A DNA stretch of 5,951 nt from Pseudomonadota bacterium. Its GTDB lineage: Bacteria; Pseudomonadota; Alphaproteobacteria; Acetobacterales; Acetobacteraceae. The notes under the pieces were generated by a model. It had not been told where the DNA came from and did not search any database. It saw only the letters and a list, made by a program, of their open reading frames with translations. The DNA is taken from positions 1 to 5,951 of the forward strand of contig JAJZEG010000064.1 in assembly GCA_021828605.1 (NCBI GenBank). The letters are read 5' to 3'. The position numbers were made by a program, and so were the translations under genes. Shown here piece after piece: positions 1 to 5,927 of this stretch. Within the stretch, counting starts at the first letter, position 1. Each line of letters starts with the position of its first letter.

Positions 1-517
1 GATAGCGCGCCAGCACCAACTCCTCATTCCAGGCGATGCCATCGAGCCCGAACGCATGCGCCACCCGCAACCGTCGCGTCGCATCCCTGGCCTGCCAGCG
101 CTCTAACCCATCGGTGATCCGCCCCTCCAGCGCGGGTCCATCCCGCCGATCCTCTCCTCGCTGATCTTCCCAGGGAAAATACCGATACCAATCCTGCCAG
201 GAAATTCGCTGATCCGGCGCCGCCTCGCGGGTCAATCCCAAATAGGAAATCGAAATACTGCGTTCCGCACCGCGCGCCTCGAAGCGTCGCGCCTGATCGG
301 CAAAAGTGTAAAGCTGCTCAACATAGCCAAGCGGATGATGGGTCTGCTGCTCAACCCAGGCGCGCAGCCCCGCTTGCAACGAGCGATGGGTCGGCTCCAA
401 CGGTCCTTCGGGCAAGGTGCTGCCATCGGCCAAAGTCAGCACGCGTGGCACCCCCTGCGTGACTGCAACCAGAACCGCAATCAATTCCGCATGAATCGTT
501 TGCCCGGTTTGCGGCAT
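1..517 (-). CDS. nadQ: NadQ-like Nudix-related NAD metabolism regulator (COG4111 family), 3' end outside window
   Basis: Reading leftwards from ATG 517-515 the frame stays open for 172 codons to base 2, so the C-terminal part lies beyond the left edge. The visible protein begins MPQTGQTIHAELIAVLVAVT and continues with LPEGPLEPTHRSLQ (35-48), GLRAWVEQQTHHPLGYVEQL (50-69), YTFAD (70-74) and SISISYLGLTRE (87-98). This string of motifs is what I know from the alphaproteobacterial COG4111 family: a Nudix-like ligand domain followed by a winged-helix DNA-binding domain, named NadQ and predicted to regulate de novo NAD synthesis genes. Family members are about 300 residues or more, so the DNA-binding half would be the missing part. 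The start lies 10 bp after the stop of the upstream SDR on the same strand, with no clear Shine-Dalgarno sequence, so translation could be coupled. The family call is from memory of conserved motifs; the regulatory role is inferred. Confidence 0.75.
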   Translation of the reverse strand, partial: MPQTGQTIHAELIAVLVAVTQGVPRVLTLADGSTLPEGPLEPTHRSLQAGLRAWVEQQTHHPLGYVEQLYTFADQARRFEARGAERSISISYLGLTREAAPDQRISWQDWYRYFPWEDQRGEDRRDGPALEGRITDGLERWQARDATRRLRVAHAFGLDGIAWNEELVLARY

Positions 518-527
518 GGTCAATCGC

Positions 528-1301
528 TCAGGGCTTGATGGTCCGAAATGCAATTTTCGCGGCCAACGCGCGCGGGGCGAAGCGGGTGCCAAACGCCATC
601 GCCGCATTCATCGCCCCGGCCACCACGCTCGAGCGGCCCTTCGCCAGCGCATCCACCCCGATCCGCGCGACCTCATCGGCGGTCATCGCCGATTTTTTAA
701 CGAAATCCGAGCGCGCCTGATCCGCCACCTCGAAAAACTCGGTCTCGGTCACGCCTGGACATAACACCGAAACCCGCACCCCGCGCGCCGCCATCTCAAC
801 ATCCAGCGCCTCACCCAGCGACAACACATAGGACTTGCTCGCCGCATAGGCGGCATAAAGCGGCACCGGCTGAAACGCAGCGGTCGAGGCCACCAGCATG
901 ATCCGCCCGTAACCCCGCGCGATCATCGGCGTGGCAAACAGCCGGGTTAAATGGGTGAGGGCGGTGATATTCACCGCTAACATCGTCTCCACCCGCTCCC
1001 ATTCGGTTTCGGCCAGCGCACCAAACACGCCAAGTCCAGCGTTATTGATCAACACATCGACATCGCTGAATCGCGCCGCCAGCGCCGTGCGTGCCGCAGG
1101 ATCAGCAAGGTCGGTCGGTGCGACCTGGACGCTGACGCCAAACAACCGGCATTCGCCAGCCAGCGTCTCCAGCCGCTCGGCACGGCGCGCCACCAGCACC
1201 AAATGGGCCCCCCGCCGTGCCAGATCCCGCGCCATCGCCGCCCCGATCCCGCTCGATGCGCCGGTGATCAGCGCCGTTTTGGTGCGAAAATGATCGTCCA
1301 T
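528..1301 (-). CDS. Classical SDR-family NAD(P)-dependent oxidoreductase
   Basis: The 257-residue protein has the full classical short-chain dehydrogenase set: cofactor motif TGASSGIG (13-20), NNAG (86-89), structural Asn111, catalytic Ser139, Tyr152 and Lys156 (YAASK), and CPG (181-183). The basic ARR (38-40) after the second beta strand suggests NADP(H) preference. Length is normal for the family and there is no signal peptide, so it should be cytosolic. Its general look is that of the DltE/COG0300-like group, whose substrates cannot be read from sequence; reversible alcohol/ketone oxidoreduction is the expected chemistry. It lies 46 bp after the TetR gene and 10 bp before the NadQ-like gene, all on one strand. 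An AAGGACGGGGG stretch upstream of the ATG provides a plausible ribosome binding site. A role in making or using ketones for the neighbouring Baeyer-Villiger enzyme is inference. Confidence 0.9.
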   Translation of the reverse strand: MDDHFRTKTALITGASSGIGAAMARDLARRGAHLVLVARRAERLETLAGECRLFGVSVQVAPTDLADPAARTALAARFSDVDVLINNAGLGVFGALAETEWERVETMLAVNITALTHLTRLFATPMIARGYGRIMLVASTAAFQPVPLYAAYAASKSYVLSLGEALDVEMAARGVRVSVLCPGVTETEFFEVADQARSDFVKKSAMTADEVARIGVDALAKGRSSVVAGAMNAAMAFGTRFAPRALAAKIAFRTIKP

Positions 1302-1347
1302 CGGTACCCCCGTCCTTGATTATGCGCAGAACAGGATGATGGCAGGA

Positions 1348-2025
1348 CTAGCCATTTCGTGCAATTTCATCGCGCTCGATCACGAATGTCGCGCGGATCA
1401 TCTGATCGGGCGCCAGATAAGGCGCAAATAATCGGCCAATCTGCTGCATCCCGCGCTCCAGATCACCGGTGCTGATATCAGGTATAGCCGCGCTGATGCT
1501 CAAATAATCAATCCAATAGCTGGCGATGATCCAGGCATTGATTTGCAAGGCAGCGCGCTCATCGGCGGTCGCGCGCAGCAACCCGGACGCCGCCAAATCA
1601 TCCAGTACCAACCGCAACTCGGCTTGGCCGGATTGATAAATCTGCGCAATCCGCGCGGGCAGGCTGGGGGTGAGGCGATGCAGGCTGCGATGATCGCGAT
1701 AAATAAACCGAAATCGCCACATCAGTAAAAACCAATTTCGCAAATAATCGTTATACCGCCGTGGATTTTCGGGTGCATCGCGCCCATGCACTGCCGCGCG
1801 CATCGCGTCGCGCTCGAAATCATCAAACAAAGCCAGCACAATTTGCTGCTTGGTTTGATAATAATAATGCAAATGCCCTTCATTCATCCCGAGCGCGTCA
1901 GCGATCTGCGCAATGGTCACCGAGGCGAACCCATTTCGATTGAATAAATCCAGACAAACGTCCAGCACCCGCGCGCGAATCGCCGTCGCCTCGGGCGTAT
2001 TCTGCGCGCGTCGCGGTGCCGCCAT
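1348..2025 (-). CDS. TetR/AcrR-family transcriptional regulator
   Basis: The 225-residue protein has an N-terminal TetR DNA-binding domain at about residues 15-63: an opening helix (IRARVLDVCLDLFNRNGF, 16-33) and the helix-turn-helix VTIAQIADALGMNEGHLHYY (36-55), followed by the typical QTKQQIVLALFDDF. The remaining C-terminal part is helical and aromatic-rich (WFLLMWRFRFIYRDHRSLHR, 98-117) and would form the ligand pocket and dimer interface. The start lies 15 bp after the monooxygenase stop, so the two are almost certainly cotranscribed and this protein is the obvious candidate to control the monooxygenase and itself. The Shine-Dalgarno match is poor (GGCGGGCGAC), consistent with low or coupled translation. 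The inducer is unknown. The palindrome at 3578-3599 is its most likely operator, an inference from position and symmetry. In mycobacteria the analogous ethA is controlled by the TetR-family EthR, but there the genes are divergent. Confidence 0.92.
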   Translation of the reverse strand: MAAPRRAQNTPEATAIRARVLDVCLDLFNRNGFASVTIAQIADALGMNEGHLHYYYQTKQQIVLALFDDFERDAMRAAVHGRDAPENPRRYNDYLRNWFLLMWRFRFIYRDHRSLHRLTPSLPARIAQIYQSGQAELRLVLDDLAASGLLRATADERAALQINAWIIASYWIDYLSISAAIPDISTGDLERGMQQIGRLFAPYLAPDQMIRATFVIERDEIARNG

Positions 2026-2040
2026 GGCGTCGCCCGCCGG

Positions 2041-3519
2041 TCAGGCCGCTCGCTTGGCTGGCTGACGGCGGATAAATTCCATGGTGCCGTCATTCACCGC
2101 GCCATAGCGCAGCGTGATCAGATCAAGCAGGTAATTCTGATAAAGCTTCCAGGGTTTTTTCGAGCCCTGCTTGGGTAATTGCTCAATCGCCCGCTGCACA
2201 TAGCCCGAGCTGAAATCAAGGAACGGTTCTTCGGTCACCGTCGGATCGGTCCGCCGCGGCGTGCATTGTGCATAGCCATGCTGATCCATGTAATTGAGCA
2301 AACGGCACACATAGGCCGCGGTCAAATCCGATTTCAGAGTCCAGGATGCGTTGGTATAGCCAAACGATGTCGCAAGGTTAGGAACGTCGCTATTCATCAT
2401 GCCTTTATAGTTCATCGTTTTCGCTAAATCGACGCGCGCGCCATCAACGCTCACCTCAAGCCCGCCCATCAGCTTCAACCGGAGTCCGGTCGCGGTGACA
2501 ATAATATCGGCAGGCAAAATCTGTCCTGACTTGGTAACGATTCCGGTTTCGGTGAACCGTTCGATCTGATCGGTCACCACCGATGCCGTGCCCGCCCGCA
2601 ACACCCGGAACAAATCACCGTCCGGTACCAGGCACAGGCGCTGATCCCACGGGTTATAGCGCGGCTTGAAATGCGTATCGACATCCACCTTGCTGCCCAG
2701 TTGATGCCGCGCCAATTTGAGCAAGGCCGCCTTCACCCGCGCCGGGCGTTTGCGCGACAATTGATAAAATAACATGGTCAGCAACACATTGCGCCACCGC
2801 GCCAGCGTATAAGCCAGCTTCGCCGGTAAATATTGGCGCATCGCATTGGCGTATTTATCCTCAGCCGGGCGGGTCAGCACATAGCTCGGCGAGCGCTGCA
2901 ACATCACCACATGCGCGGCCTTCTGCGCCATCGCAGGCACCAACGTCACCGCCGTGGCACCACTGCCAATCACCACCACCTGCTTGCCGGTATAGTCCAA
3001 ATCCTCCGGCCAATGCTGAGGATGCACAATCTGCCCGCCAAATGACGGCGCACCGACAAACTCCGGATTATAGCCCCCGTCATAATCATAATAACCGCTA
3101 CACATGAACAGAAAATTGCAGGTGAACCGCACCGGCGCCCGCTCAGGCCCGACCTCGGCTTCAACGGTCCAGAGCGCATCGCTCGATGACCAGTTCGCGC
3201 GCGTCACCGCATGGTTGAACCTGATATGCCGCTCCACGCCATAATCACGCGCGGTCTCGCGCACATAGTCCAAAATCGCGGGCCCATCGGCAATCGCCTT
3301 CGCCTGGGTCCAAGGCTTGAACGAATAGCCCAAGGTGTACATATCGGAGTCCGACCGGATGCCAGGATAGCGAAACAAATCCCAGGTGCCGCCAATCGCC
3401 GCGCGCGCCTCTAACAACGCATAGGTTTTGCCTGGACTATACATTTGCAAATGGCACGCGGCCCCGATGCCCGACAATCCGGCCCCCACGATCAACACAT
3501 CGATATGCTGCGTCTGCAT
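2041..3519 (-). CDS. EthA-like flavin-containing Baeyer-Villiger monooxygenase
   Basis: This 492-residue FAD/NADPH enzyme is expected to insert oxygen next to a ketone carbonyl, giving esters or lactones; related enzymes also oxidise sulfur compounds. Seen in order: FAD Rossmann motif GAGLSG (12-17), GGTW (43-46) followed by DLFRYPGIRSDSDMYTLG (47-64), the Baeyer-Villiger fingerprint FxGxxxHxxxWP with F160, G162, H166, W170 and P171, NADPH motif GSGATA (185-190), YNPWDQRLCLVP (288-299) and the ATG motif (343-345). Several blocks, notably the YPG region, PQHWPEDLDY and YNPWDQRLCLVP, match what I remember of mycobacterial EthA, and the length is almost the same, so it belongs to the EthA branch rather than the longer cyclohexanone-monooxygenase type. 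ATG 3519 is chosen over an in-frame ATG at 3567 because it sits just before the FAD fold and has GAGGAG nine bases upstream. The TetR gene follows after 15 bp. The natural substrate cannot be read from sequence. Confidence 0.93.
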   Translation of the reverse strand: MQTQHIDVLIVGAGLSGIGAACHLQMYSPGKTYALLEARAAIGGTWDLFRYPGIRSDSDMYTLGYSFKPWTQAKAIADGPAILDYVRETARDYGVERHIRFNHAVTRANWSSSDALWTVEAEVGPERAPVRFTCNFLFMCSGYYDYDGGYNPEFVGAPSFGGQIVHPQHWPEDLDYTGKQVVVIGSGATAVTLVPAMAQKAAHVVMLQRSPSYVLTRPAEDKYANAMRQYLPAKLAYTLARWRNVLLTMLFYQLSRKRPARVKAALLKLARHQLGSKVDVDTHFKPRYNPWDQRLCLVPDGDLFRVLRAGTASVVTDQIERFTETGIVTKSGQILPADIIVTATGLRLKLMGGLEVSVDGARVDLAKTMNYKGMMNSDVPNLATSFGYTNASWTLKSDLTAAYVCRLLNYMDQHGYAQCTPRRTDPTVTEEPFLDFSSGYVQRAIEQLPKQGSKKPWKLYQNYLLDLITLRYGAVNDGTMEFIRRQPAKRAA

Positions 3520-3522
3520 CGG

Positions 3523-3534
3523 TCCTTGCTCCTC
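3523..3534 (-). promoter_or_regulatory. Ribosome binding site of the Baeyer-Villiger monooxygenase
   Basis: Read on the minus strand, GAGGAG (3534-3529) stands nine bases before ATG 3519 and AAGGA (3527-3523) three bases before it. The first has good spacing and decides the start at 3519 rather than at the upstream in-frame ATG 3567. Confidence 0.6.
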
Positions 3535-3577
3535 ACCACGCCACTCGGCGAATTCACCGGCCCTCAACGCGACCGTC

Positions 3578-3599
3578 GAGTTAGGTAAACACCTAATTC
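3578..3599. promoter_or_regulatory. Palindromic operator candidate for the TetR regulator
   Basis: A perfect inverted repeat TTAGGT-AAAC-ACCTAA (3581-3596) extends outwards to 9-base arms with one mismatch, making a 22-bp near-palindrome. It lies 58 bp upstream of the monooxygenase start, in the only sizeable gap inside the minus-strand block. Size, symmetry and place fit a TetR-family dimer site. The AT-rich six-base stem without a T-run makes a terminator unlikely. I saw no second copy elsewhere in the window. Binding by the regulator at 1348-2025 is inference. Confidence 0.6.
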
Positions 3600-3610
3600 A
3601 CGGAACGCAA
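3582..3610 (-). promoter_or_regulatory. Possible promoter of the monooxygenase-TetR-SDR unit
   Basis: On the minus strand TTGCGT (3610-3605) and TACCTA (3587-3582) are separated by 17 bases. Both hexamers match sigma-70 consensus only weakly, and the proposal leans on the spacing and on the overlap of the -10 with the palindrome, where a repressor would block RNA polymerase. The rest of the 111-bp gap (3520-3630) shows no gene and no terminator. Confidence 0.25.
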
Positions 3611-3630
3611 GCATTTTCGCACGCGCGCAG

Positions 3631-4386
3631 TCAGCCGGGCTCGAACGACACATCACGCTGGCGGCGCATCAAATGCTCGCCCGCATCGACGTAAAACACC
3701 GTGCCGGTTACCGATACTGTATCGACGATGAATCGCACCATCGCCGCGATATCCTCAGGCGTGGAACCGCGCTGCAACGGCGTCGCCGCCTGGCCGCGCG
3801 CAAAATTCTCCGCCGATTGCCGCGCGCCGATCAAAGTAAGCCCCGGCGCCACCCCGCATACCCGCACCATCGGCGCAAACGCCATCGCCTGCATTTCCGT
3901 CGCCGCCGCCAGCGCCGCCTTGCTCAGCGTATAAGCAAAAAAATCCGGGTTCAGATTGCTCAGTTTCTGATCCAATATATTCACAATGACCCCGGACGCT
4001 CCAGCTCGACCCGCGCAGGACGCCGCAAAATCCCGCGCGAGCAGCAACGGGGCCACCAAATTCGGCGCCATATGCGCGGCAATCGTGGCGGCGGTGATCG
4101 ATTGTGGTCGATCAAACACAAAATGCGACGCGTTATTGACCAGAACATCAAGCGGTCCGGCCAGCGCTTCGGCGCGCGCGATCAACCCCTCGACCGCCGT
4201 GCTATCGCTCAAATCCGCGCCCAATAAAAATGCGCGCCGTCCCGCGCGAACCAGCGCATCGCGCAAACTCTCCGCCTCATCCGCCGAGCCGTGATAATGG
4301 ATCACCACCGCCCGCTCGTTGGTCGAAAGCCCGCGCACAATCGCCGCCCCCAGCCGTTTGGCCGCACCGGTAACCAGTGCCGCCAT
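3631..4386 (-). CDS. Pteridine-reductase-like SDR (PTR1/FolM type)
   Basis: The 251-residue SDR has ALVTGAAKRLG (3-13), the TGxxxRxG cofactor signature of pteridine reductases in place of the classical TGxxxGxG. It also has HYHGSADEA (30-38), much like the NADPH-phosphate-binding stretch of Leishmania PTR1 as I recall it, NNAS (84-87), and Tyr152/Lys156 (YTLSK). The residue 13 before the catalytic Tyr is Asp139 (NILDQKL) where classical SDRs have Ser; PTR1 uses an Asp-Tyr-Lys set with the same Asp-to-Tyr spacing. VDAGEHL (233-239) closes the fold. The likely reaction is NADPH-dependent reduction of dihydrofolate, dihydromonapterin or a related pterin in the cytosol. The ATG overlaps the stop of the lipoprotein gene by one base (TAATG), so the two are probably translationally coupled. 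Substrate is inferred, and no folate gene is visible next to it. Confidence 0.85.
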   Translation of the reverse strand: MAALVTGAAKRLGAAIVRGLSTNERAVVIHYHGSADEAESLRDALVRAGRRAFLLGADLSDSTAVEGLIARAEALAGPLDVLVNNASHFVFDRPQSITAATIAAHMAPNLVAPLLLARDFAASCAGRAGASGVIVNILDQKLSNLNPDFFAYTLSKAALAAATEMQAMAFAPMVRVCGVAPGLTLIGARQSAENFARGQAATPLQRGSTPEDIAAMVRFIVDTVSVTGTVFYVDAGEHLMRRQRDVSFEPG

Positions 4387-4901
4387 TAGCGTTGGGTGCC
4401 CATCGCGCCATTCTGCTCAGCCTGATTGAGCTGAAATCCAACCAGCGCCTCCTGCTCGGCTGAAACCGGCGCGTTTGGCATCTCGATTTTGATCGGTTTA
4501 GTGGTCGCCACCGTCTGGTCAGCGCCTTTTTTGAACTTGAAGGTGACCGAATCAACCTGCTTGCCGATAATCTGCTCGCCCTGGGTCAAGGCAATGAAAT
4601 AGGGCAGGGTGATCTGATCGCCGCTCAAAGCCGGTCCGCGCACCGCGCTGAACCCGACCCGAAACCGGGTGATCACCCGGCGCTTGCCCTGCGCCGCACA
4701 TCGCCCGGCGACCCCGGTAATCCGTGCTGATACTTCGCGCGCCGCAACCCCCGGCGCATCGCCGCGCGCCTTGACCACCTGATTCGCCTGGGTCAACACC
4801 GATACGGTCGGACAATATAACGCCACTTTATGGTGCCCACTCGAACAGGCCGCCAGAACCAAGGGCATCGCCAATACCGAAACACGCTTCAATCCACGCA
4901 C
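4386..4901 (-). CDS. Small lipoprotein of unknown function
   Basis: With the GTG start at 4901 the protein has 171 residues and a classic lipoprotein signal peptide: MRGLKR, a hydrophobic core SVLAMPLVLAA (8-18), and lipobox LAAC with Cys19 as the lipidated residue. After Cys19 comes SSGHHK, with no Asp at +2, so by the Asp(+2) rule it should go to the outer membrane, periplasm-facing. The mature part has no enzyme motif that I recognise; it holds two cysteines at about 29 and 68 (LYCPT and AGRCAAQ) that could form a disulfide, and a Gln-rich end. GTG is preferred over the in-frame ATG at 4940 because AAGGAG sits six bases upstream and because the signal peptide then starts at its positive charges. 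Its stop overlaps the start of the pteridine-reductase-like gene. Confidence 0.75.
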   Translation of the reverse strand: MRGLKRVSVLAMPLVLAACSSGHHKVALYCPTVSVLTQANQVVKARGDAPGVAAREVSARITGVAGRCAAQGKRRVITRFRVGFSAVRGPALSGDQITLPYFIALTQGEQIIGKQVDSVTFKFKKGADQTVATTKPIKIEMPNAPVSAEQEALVGFQLNQAEQNGAMGTQR

Positions 4902-4907
4902 TGCACT

Positions 4908-4913
4908 CTCCTT
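4908..4913 (-). promoter_or_regulatory. Shine-Dalgarno of the lipoprotein gene
   Basis: AAGGAG on the minus strand lies six bases upstream of the GTG at 4901-4899, the best ribosome binding site in the window. It decides the GTG start against the longer frame from ATG 4940, which would bury the signal peptide behind 13 extra residues. Confidence 0.7.
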
Positions 4914-4940
4914 GTCCACGCATCCCTCTCTTGCCATCAT
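4912..4940 (+). promoter_or_regulatory. Possible thrB promoter in the divergent spacer
   Basis: TTGTCC (4912-4917) and CATCAT (4935-4940) are spaced by 17 bases and each matches four of six sigma-70 consensus positions, which would give a leader of about 20 bases before ATG 4968. The whole divergent spacer is only 66 bp (4902-4967), so any thrB promoter must lie here or inside the lipoprotein gene. No terminator or clear operator is visible in it. Confidence 0.3.
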
Positions 4941-4967
4941 TTCGCCAATCGGTCATCTCCACCGGCG

Positions 4968-5927
4968 ATGGCCGTCTATACCGAAGTCACCGATGGGATG
5001 CTGAATGCGTTCCTCACCCAGTATGATCTGGGCGAGGCCGTCGCGTTTCGCGGCATCGCCGAGGGCGTGGAGAACAGCAACTATGCGCTCCGCACCACCA
5101 AGGGCGATTTTATTCTCACCCTGTATGAAAAGCGCGTCGATCCCGCCGATCTGCCCTGGTTCCTCGGCCTGCTCGAGCATCTCGCTGCGCGCGGCCTGCC
5201 TTGCGCATTGCCGATGCGCACCCGCACCGGCGCTAATTTGAACCAGCTTGCCGGTAAAGCCGCCGCCATCACCGGCTTTCTGCCCGGCGTCTGGCCGCGC
5301 GAACCCACCATCGCCCATTGTGCCGAACTCGGCGCCGCCCTCGCGCGCCTGCATCGGGCGGGCGCCGATTATCCCGCCGAACGCCCCAACGCACTCGGCC
5401 CGGCGGCCTGGGGTCCGCTCTGGGCGCAATGCCGTGACCATGCCGACGCGATCGAGCCGGGCATGAAAACCACGCTCGATCACACGCTCGCCGCCATCAT
5501 CCCCGCCTGGCCGACCGCTTTGCCGCGCGGCCAAATCCACGCGGATCTGTTCCCCGATAACGTGTTTTTCCTTGATGGCGCGATCTCCGGCCTGATCGAT
5601 TTCTATTTCGCCGCCACCGATTTTTTCGCCCTCGACCTCGCAATCTGCCTGAACGCCTGGTGCTTCGAGCCCGATTTCAGCTTCAACCGCGCGAAAGCCG
5701 CTGCCCTGATCGCGCGCTACCAGTCGGTCCGCTCGCTCACCGCCGCCGAACGCGTCGCCCTGCCGGTGCTGTGCCAAGGTGCGGCCCTGCGCTTCCTGCT
5801 GACCCGGCTCTATGACTGGCAGCACACCCAAGCCGGTGCGTTAGTGACCAAAAAAGACCCGCGCGACTATCTGCGCCGCCTCACCGCGTTCCAAACCATG
5901 ACCAGCGAAACCGATTATGGATTCTGA
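4968..5927 (+). CDS. thrB: Homoserine kinase, type II (ThrB, aminoglycoside-phosphotransferase fold)
   Basis: The 319-residue enzyme phosphorylates L-homoserine with ATP to O-phosphohomoserine, the step before threonine synthase; it is cytosolic. It begins MAVYTEVTD, the usual start of this family in Alphaproteobacteria, and continues with GVENSNYALRT (33-43), ILTLYEKR (49-56) containing the ATP-binding Lys55, and the catalytic loop HADLFPDNV (191-199) with Asp193 and Asn198. The metal-binding Asp211 follows in GLIDFYFA (208-215), and DPRDYLRRL (297-305) near the end is also typical. This is the kinase-like APH fold, not the GHMP-type ThrB of enterobacteria. ATG 4968 is chosen over an in-frame ATG at 4830, which would lie inside the divergent lipoprotein gene and add 46 residues with no family similarity. 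A Shine-Dalgarno sequence is not obvious. The next gene starts inside its last codons. Confidence 0.95.
   Translation: MAVYTEVTDGMLNAFLTQYDLGEAVAFRGIAEGVENSNYALRTTKGDFILTLYEKRVDPADLPWFLGLLEHLAARGLPCALPMRTRTGANLNQLAGKAAAITGFLPGVWPREPTIAHCAELGAALARLHRAGADYPAERPNALGPAAWGPLWAQCRDHADAIEPGMKTTLDHTLAAIIPAWPTALPRGQIHADLFPDNVFFLDGAISGLIDFYFAATDFFALDLAICLNAWCFEPDFSFNRAKAAALIARYQSVRSLTAAERVALPVLCQGAALRFLLTRLYDWQHTQAGALVTKKDPRDYLRRLTAFQTMTSETDYGF

Noticed and set aside
335..764. Short plus-strand frames at 335-538 and 516-764
   Set aside because: They are antisense to the NadQ-like gene and the SDR, and their translations are basic and featureless.
931..1293. 120-codon plus-strand frame across the classical SDR
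   Set aside because: Low-complexity Ala/Ser/Arg shadow of the SDR coding strand with no ribosome binding site or motif.
3520..3567. 16-residue N-terminal extension of the monooxygenase from ATG 3567
   Set aside because: The FAD fold begins directly after Met 3519, which has its own Shine-Dalgarno sequence, and the extension encodes that site.
3578..3599. Palindrome as a transcription terminator for the SDR-lipoprotein pair
   Set aside because: The stem is only six AT-rich pairs with no following T-run on either strand; an operator explains it better.
3673..4227. 184-codon plus-strand frame across the pteridine-reductase-like SDR
   Set aside because: Extremely Arg/His-rich translation, no domain, and antisense to a gene with complete SDR motifs.
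4830..4967. 46-residue N-terminal extension of ThrB
   Set aside because: It would run through the divergent lipoprotein gene and its signal peptide, and ThrB proteins of this type normally begin at MAVYT.
4954..4970. CATC...GATG inverted repeat next to the thrB start
   Set aside because: Four-base arms are expected by chance in this composition.
4975..4980. TATAGA (minus strand) as a -10 for the lipoprotein gene
   Set aside because: No acceptable -35 hexamer lies 16-18 bases upstream, so it is left unannotated.
4953..5831. 292-codon open frame on the minus strand across thrB
   Set aside because: It lies antisense to a clear thrB with intact catalytic motifs. Its translation is Gly/Gln/Glu/Ala-rich without any recognisable domain, as expected from the complement of GC-rich codons.
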